Shown one piece after another: positions 62,501 to 64,000 of a DNA stretch of 64,000 bases. Under the pieces are notes generated by a model. The model did not search any database, was not told the DNA's origin, and saw only the letters and a program-made list of their open reading frames with translations. The first letter of the stretch is position 1. The number at the start of each line of letters is the position of its first letter. Origin of the DNA: Lethocerus indicus (Eukaryota; Arthropoda; Insecta; Hemiptera; Belostomatidae); contig JACDQD010000003.1 of NCBI GenBank assembly GCA_019843655.1, forward strand, positions 8,186,925-8,250,924, in the 5' to 3' direction. A program made the position numbers and the translations under genes.

Positions 62501-64000
62501 CATACTCGATTATATGAAAAATCCCAAGTCTCTTTGTAAGGGCCAAAAAGTCGAATTAATTATTCCGAATTAAACTGTTCGTAAACCTGAACGTTGACTC
62601 ATTTGCTGATACCGTACATGTGAAGCACGCCCTCACGGAAAGGGTGTTGAAATTCAATCGGATGTTTCCCTCCGGGCGGCGACTTGCTAAGTCTTCACGA
62701 CGAGATCCGTGTAGCATTCTAGATTTCGTAAACAATTCCACCATAAATGGATTATAGTAATTTTCTGACTACCCTCCGTTTTTATATTAGTCTTATTAAT
62801 TTATCTATATGCGTAATTGTAATGTACTAAGCGCGAAAAACTATCCCCAATTTTATGTTCAATTCTTAATAATACGGAACGAACTGTTTGAGTATCAATA
62901 TTGTTGAAGGTGGATTCTGTACAGGGACAATATGTGTAAAAAAATGTATAGATAATTTAGTACGCATAAAAAATATTAAAATGCATTTAGTTCCGACAAG
63001 TGTGTACACTATTACATTATAGCTGCTTATAACAATTAATAATCGTTACCAAACGAATGCGCTACATTTGTAATAGATTCCCCAATCTTGCATAATGCGA
63101 TGTCCTATTACACTTGTTCGCGTGCAACGGTTATTTACATAACAGCTGAAATAAGAAGAATAGAAAAAAAGCTTCCTATTGTTCACGCAACAATGTTCCT
63201 GATCCTGAAAGGGGTTACCGCTTGCTCCCCTCGGGGTCTCCGTCGGCCCAGCAAGCCCTAGCAGGCCGTAACGTCTGGTCACACCCACACACCGAGAAGA
63301 ACAATCCATCCGGTATCATTGTCGGTTGTCTCTTCCCACCGTCTTCACGCGTAACCGGTCACATAATAACTAGGAAAGGACGAAACCGGAGCAACTGCTG
63401 CTGTTCCTGCTGTACCCAATTTGAAAAACGACGTAGAATTGGAAATCGCAGTTTTTTGTATATAAAACTTTTAAGAGCGATTATTTCAAGTGATTTAAAG
63501 AAAAATATTTGATAAATTATGTCCACGAAATGAGGACGTTTAAAACTGATGAGACGGTCTTTGACTTTTATAGCCAATAAATTAATTCTTGAGTTATTAT
63601 TTTTACCGTTTGTTAATTTCAACTGACGTCAGTATTTTTTACGCCCAAGAAACAATTGAATCTGAACGAATTTCACTGTGAGGCAAGCGGTTTTTCAACA
63701 GTCTATAAGTTAATAATCAGTTCTAACTGAAATACAGCGCAGAAGAAAAACATGTCTCGTCTGAATGACGTCTTGACACAAAATTCAGCGCATCTTTCCG
63801 TGTTTGTTCATGAGGTTCGGTTTTTTTTTTAAGAACCTTTCCTCGAAGATATTTACATTTCATAATACTGGGTATAATTATTTCTCTAAGCAGATTTTTT
63901 TTCTAGTTTTAATTTCAACAGACAAAACACGTCACGCCCAGTTGTCGCCATCCAAAAATATTTTTTTACATCTCTCTTCAGAAAAAACCTCTGACTAGAA
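56559..64000 (+). other. Intron 1 of the FAAH2-like gene (continues past window)
   Basis: Starts with the GTGAGT donor. No stretch resembling the next FAAH2 exon (the continuation of the amidase N-terminus toward the catalytic Lys) was found in the 7.4 kb that follows, so the intron probably extends beyond the window. Composition is AT-rich with ordinary CpG. A GAAACCGGTCTA motif lies at 57,072-57,083, and an 8-base G run near 62,209. Open frames inside (for example 60,879-61,403 and 58,652-59,071) show no coding character. Confidence 0.6.

Overview
This is a eukaryotic, almost certainly arthropod (probably insect), nuclear DNA window that is nearly all non-coding. There is no bacterial-style gene packing. 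Long open frames are rare and mostly come from low-complexity DNA. CpG dinucleotides are common nearly everywhere. Long (CT)n microsatellites and spliceosomal-type splice signals are present. The order within insects cannot be fixed from the sequence alone.

The one confidently recognised gene is on the + strand at 56,370-56,558. It is the first coding exon (63 codons, phase-0 donor AG|GTGAGT) of an insect fatty-acid amide hydrolase 2 (FAAH2)-like amidase, preceded by a GC-rich promoter/5'UTR block (56,140-56,369). The rest of the window (56,559-64,000) reads as its first intron, and the catalytic amidase-signature exons must lie beyond the right edge. A much weaker candidate is a minus-strand terminal exon at 51,692-51,797. 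It would be followed by a long AT-rich, CpG-depleted stretch (about 49,283-51,710) that could be its 3'UTR; that stretch is compositionally unlike the rest of the window. A possible non-coding first exon ends at 47,656 with a GTAAGT donor.

Repeats, left to right: purine/pyrimidine-asymmetric blocks (2.57-2.93 kb, 11.24-11.65 kb); a near-perfect 50-bp-arm palindromic foldback element with 12-bp flanking direct repeats (16.20-16.35 kb); a 169-bp pure (TC)n tract (18.05 kb); a strong G-quadruplex candidate (21.34 kb) and its C-rich counterpart (24.32 kb); a second foldback copy with about 57-bp terminal inverted repeats and a 10-bp flanking direct repeat (28.88-29.12 kb); two purine-rich domains (33.5-34.1 and 34.4-34.85 kb); a degraded retroelement-like segment ending in 51 perfect copies of a 10-bp repeat (36.0-36.81 kb); a third, one-ended foldback copy (41.87-42.34 kb); and a second long (CT)n tract (47.36 kb).

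The most interesting system-level signal is a dispersed motif, GAAACCGGTCTA, found six times on both strands. Three copies lie outside the recognised foldback elements in otherwise unrelated sequence, and one sits in the retroelement-like segment. In four of the six it is preceded by TGANGA, so the words match the conserved boxes of a minimal hammerhead ribozyme (CUGANGA ... GAAA ... GUC), although the helices look weak. This links the foldback family to a wider population of possibly ribozyme-derived retroelement remnants. The rest of the window looks like an intergenic or intronic regulatory desert.
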